From: Actinomycetota bacterium
Lineage (GTDB): Bacteria; Actinomycetota; Rubrobacteria; Rubrobacterales; Rubrobacteraceae
NCBI GenBank assembly: GCA_004563715.1
Contig: SIRX01000030.1
Span: forward strand, 1 to 64,000
Length of the DNA stretch: 64,000 bases
Direction of reading: 5' to 3'
The notes under the pieces were generated by a model. The model was not told where the DNA came from, did no database searches, and saw nothing but the letters and a program-made list of their open reading frames with translations. Position 1 is the stretch's first letter; each line of letters begins with the position of its first letter. The translations under genes were made by a program, and so were the position numbers. Positions 63,191 to 64,000 of the stretch are shown in pieces.

Positions 63191-64000
63191 CAGTTCCGGA
63201 CGGTTGGTCATTATGACGTCTACCCCAAGGTCCAGCAGGCGTCGCATGTCCCCGGGGTCGTCTATGGTCCAGACGTCCACCCGCACGCCCCGCTCGTGGG
63301 CCGCGGCTACGAACCGGGGCGTAACGATACGGATTCCCCGATGTGCCACCGGGACCTGCAGGGCGTCGTAGGCGGGTCTCAGCAGCCACTGCAACCGCAG
63401 CCGGCTCAGGAGGTAGAAAGCCCCGATCTCCAGCTTGGAAGCCGAGGTCGAGACGCGCCCGCCGGACAGCCGACGGAACCGGCGGATAACGCCGTGGTTC
63501 TGGGAGGCCACGAGCGAGCGCCCCTCAGCCCCACAACGCTCTATAACCCGCAGGACGGCCGCTTCGGCCCCCGACAAAGCCTCCTTTATGTCTATGTTCA
63601 CCGCGGAGTCCGGGAACCTCCGGAACACCTCATCCAGGGTTGGGACCCGGTGTTCCAGGCCCCGATAAGGGTAGCTGAGCCCCATGTCCGGCGTAAAGCG
63701 GTACCCGGCGTCGAGGGCGCGGACCTCGGCCAGGTCCATCTCCCTCACGGCGCCCGTGCCGTTGGTGGTACGATCCACGGTCTCGTCGTGCACCACGACG
63801 ACGCTGCCGTCGCGCGTCACATGAACGTCGAGCTCCAGCCCGCAGGTGCTGGAGCCCGCAGCCCGGAACGCCTCCAAGGTGTTCTCCGGCCACCGGGCCG
63901 AGGCGCCCCGGTGGGCCAGGTTCACCGGCCAGTCCTTGCTACACGCCCGTTTGTTCCCCCGGCGCACCAGGACGGCGACGAAAAGCGCCGCGACGCAGGC
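63068..64000 (-). CDS. Glycerophosphodiester phosphodiesterase family protein with N-terminal hydrophobic anchor (5' end beyond window)
   Basis: ACVAALFVAVLVRRGNKRACSKDWPVNLAHRGASARWPENTLEAFRAAGSSTCGLELDVHVTRDGSVVVVHDETVDRTTNGTGAVREMDLAEVRALDAG; frame stays open to the right window edge. Confidence 0.9.
   Translation of the reverse strand, partial: ACVAALFVAVLVRRGNKRACSKDWPVNLAHRGASARWPENTLEAFRAAGSSTCGLELDVHVTRDGSVVVVHDETVDRTTNGTGAVREMDLAEVRALDAGYRFTPDMGLSYPYRGLEHRVPTLDEVFRRFPDSAVNIDIKEALSGAEAAVLRVIERCGAEGRSLVASQNHGVIRRFRRLSGGRVSTSASKLEIGAFYLLSRLRLQWLLRPAYDALQVPVAHRGIRIVTPRFVAAAHERGVRVDVWTIDDPGDMRRLLDLGVDVIMTNRPELLEQVLQERYRLQDRRVQEAGGENRQGYRSDAEERVGDAQG

Noticed and set aside
1-64000. CRISPR arrays, rRNA genes and prophage structural modules
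   Set aside because: None seen on reading either strand; no regularly spaced repeats, rRNA-like sequence or phage genes recognised.

Overview
The window is about 64 kb of high-GC, gene-dense bacterial chromosome. Gene content and codon usage suggest a Rubrobacter-like actinobacterium; this is inference, with no database search. Contents from left to right: (1) the N-terminus of a CapV-like patatin phospholipase running off the left edge, a DHFR-fold protein, tRNA-Thr and some degraded DNA; (2) a catabolic block: GldA-type dehydrogenase, IclR regulator, two GloA-like VOC proteins, gluconate-dehydrogenase-subunit-3-like protein, GMC oxidoreductase, then an amidohydrolase / MIP18(DUF59) / Zn-alcohol-dehydrogenase triad with a 98% identical ADH gene fragment 2.26 kb upstream of the intact gene; (3) housekeeping genes (Dph6-like, P1 peptidase, ricT, holB, tmk, PuuD-like) and an archaeal-type topoisomerase I; (4) a TetR / cyclase / BKACE / VOC / three-subunit molybdenum hydroxylase cluster; (5) envelope and quinone genes, tatA/tatC, menA, polyprenyl synthase, ubiE; (6) a siroheme/heme operon (hemA-hemC-cobA/hemD-hemB-hemL); (7) a complete selA-selB-tRNA-Sec cassette with a 19-bp perfect hairpin inside selA; (8) a second TatA/B, YhaM-like nuclease, sugar ABC transporter and GH3; (9) an XPB-like helicase adjacent to a DUF790/Bax1-like nuclease; (10) an ADH, ahcY with a structured leader or operator, and a GDPD running off the right edge. 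The best candidates for follow-up are the amidohydrolase/DUF59/ADH triad without a monooxygenase and its partial duplication, the XPB-Bax1 pair together with the archaeal-type TopA, the selA coding hairpin, the ahcY upstream inverted repeat, and several genes with no canonical start codon at the expected N-terminus (holB, the siroheme synthase N-domain gene, tmk, yhaM-like).
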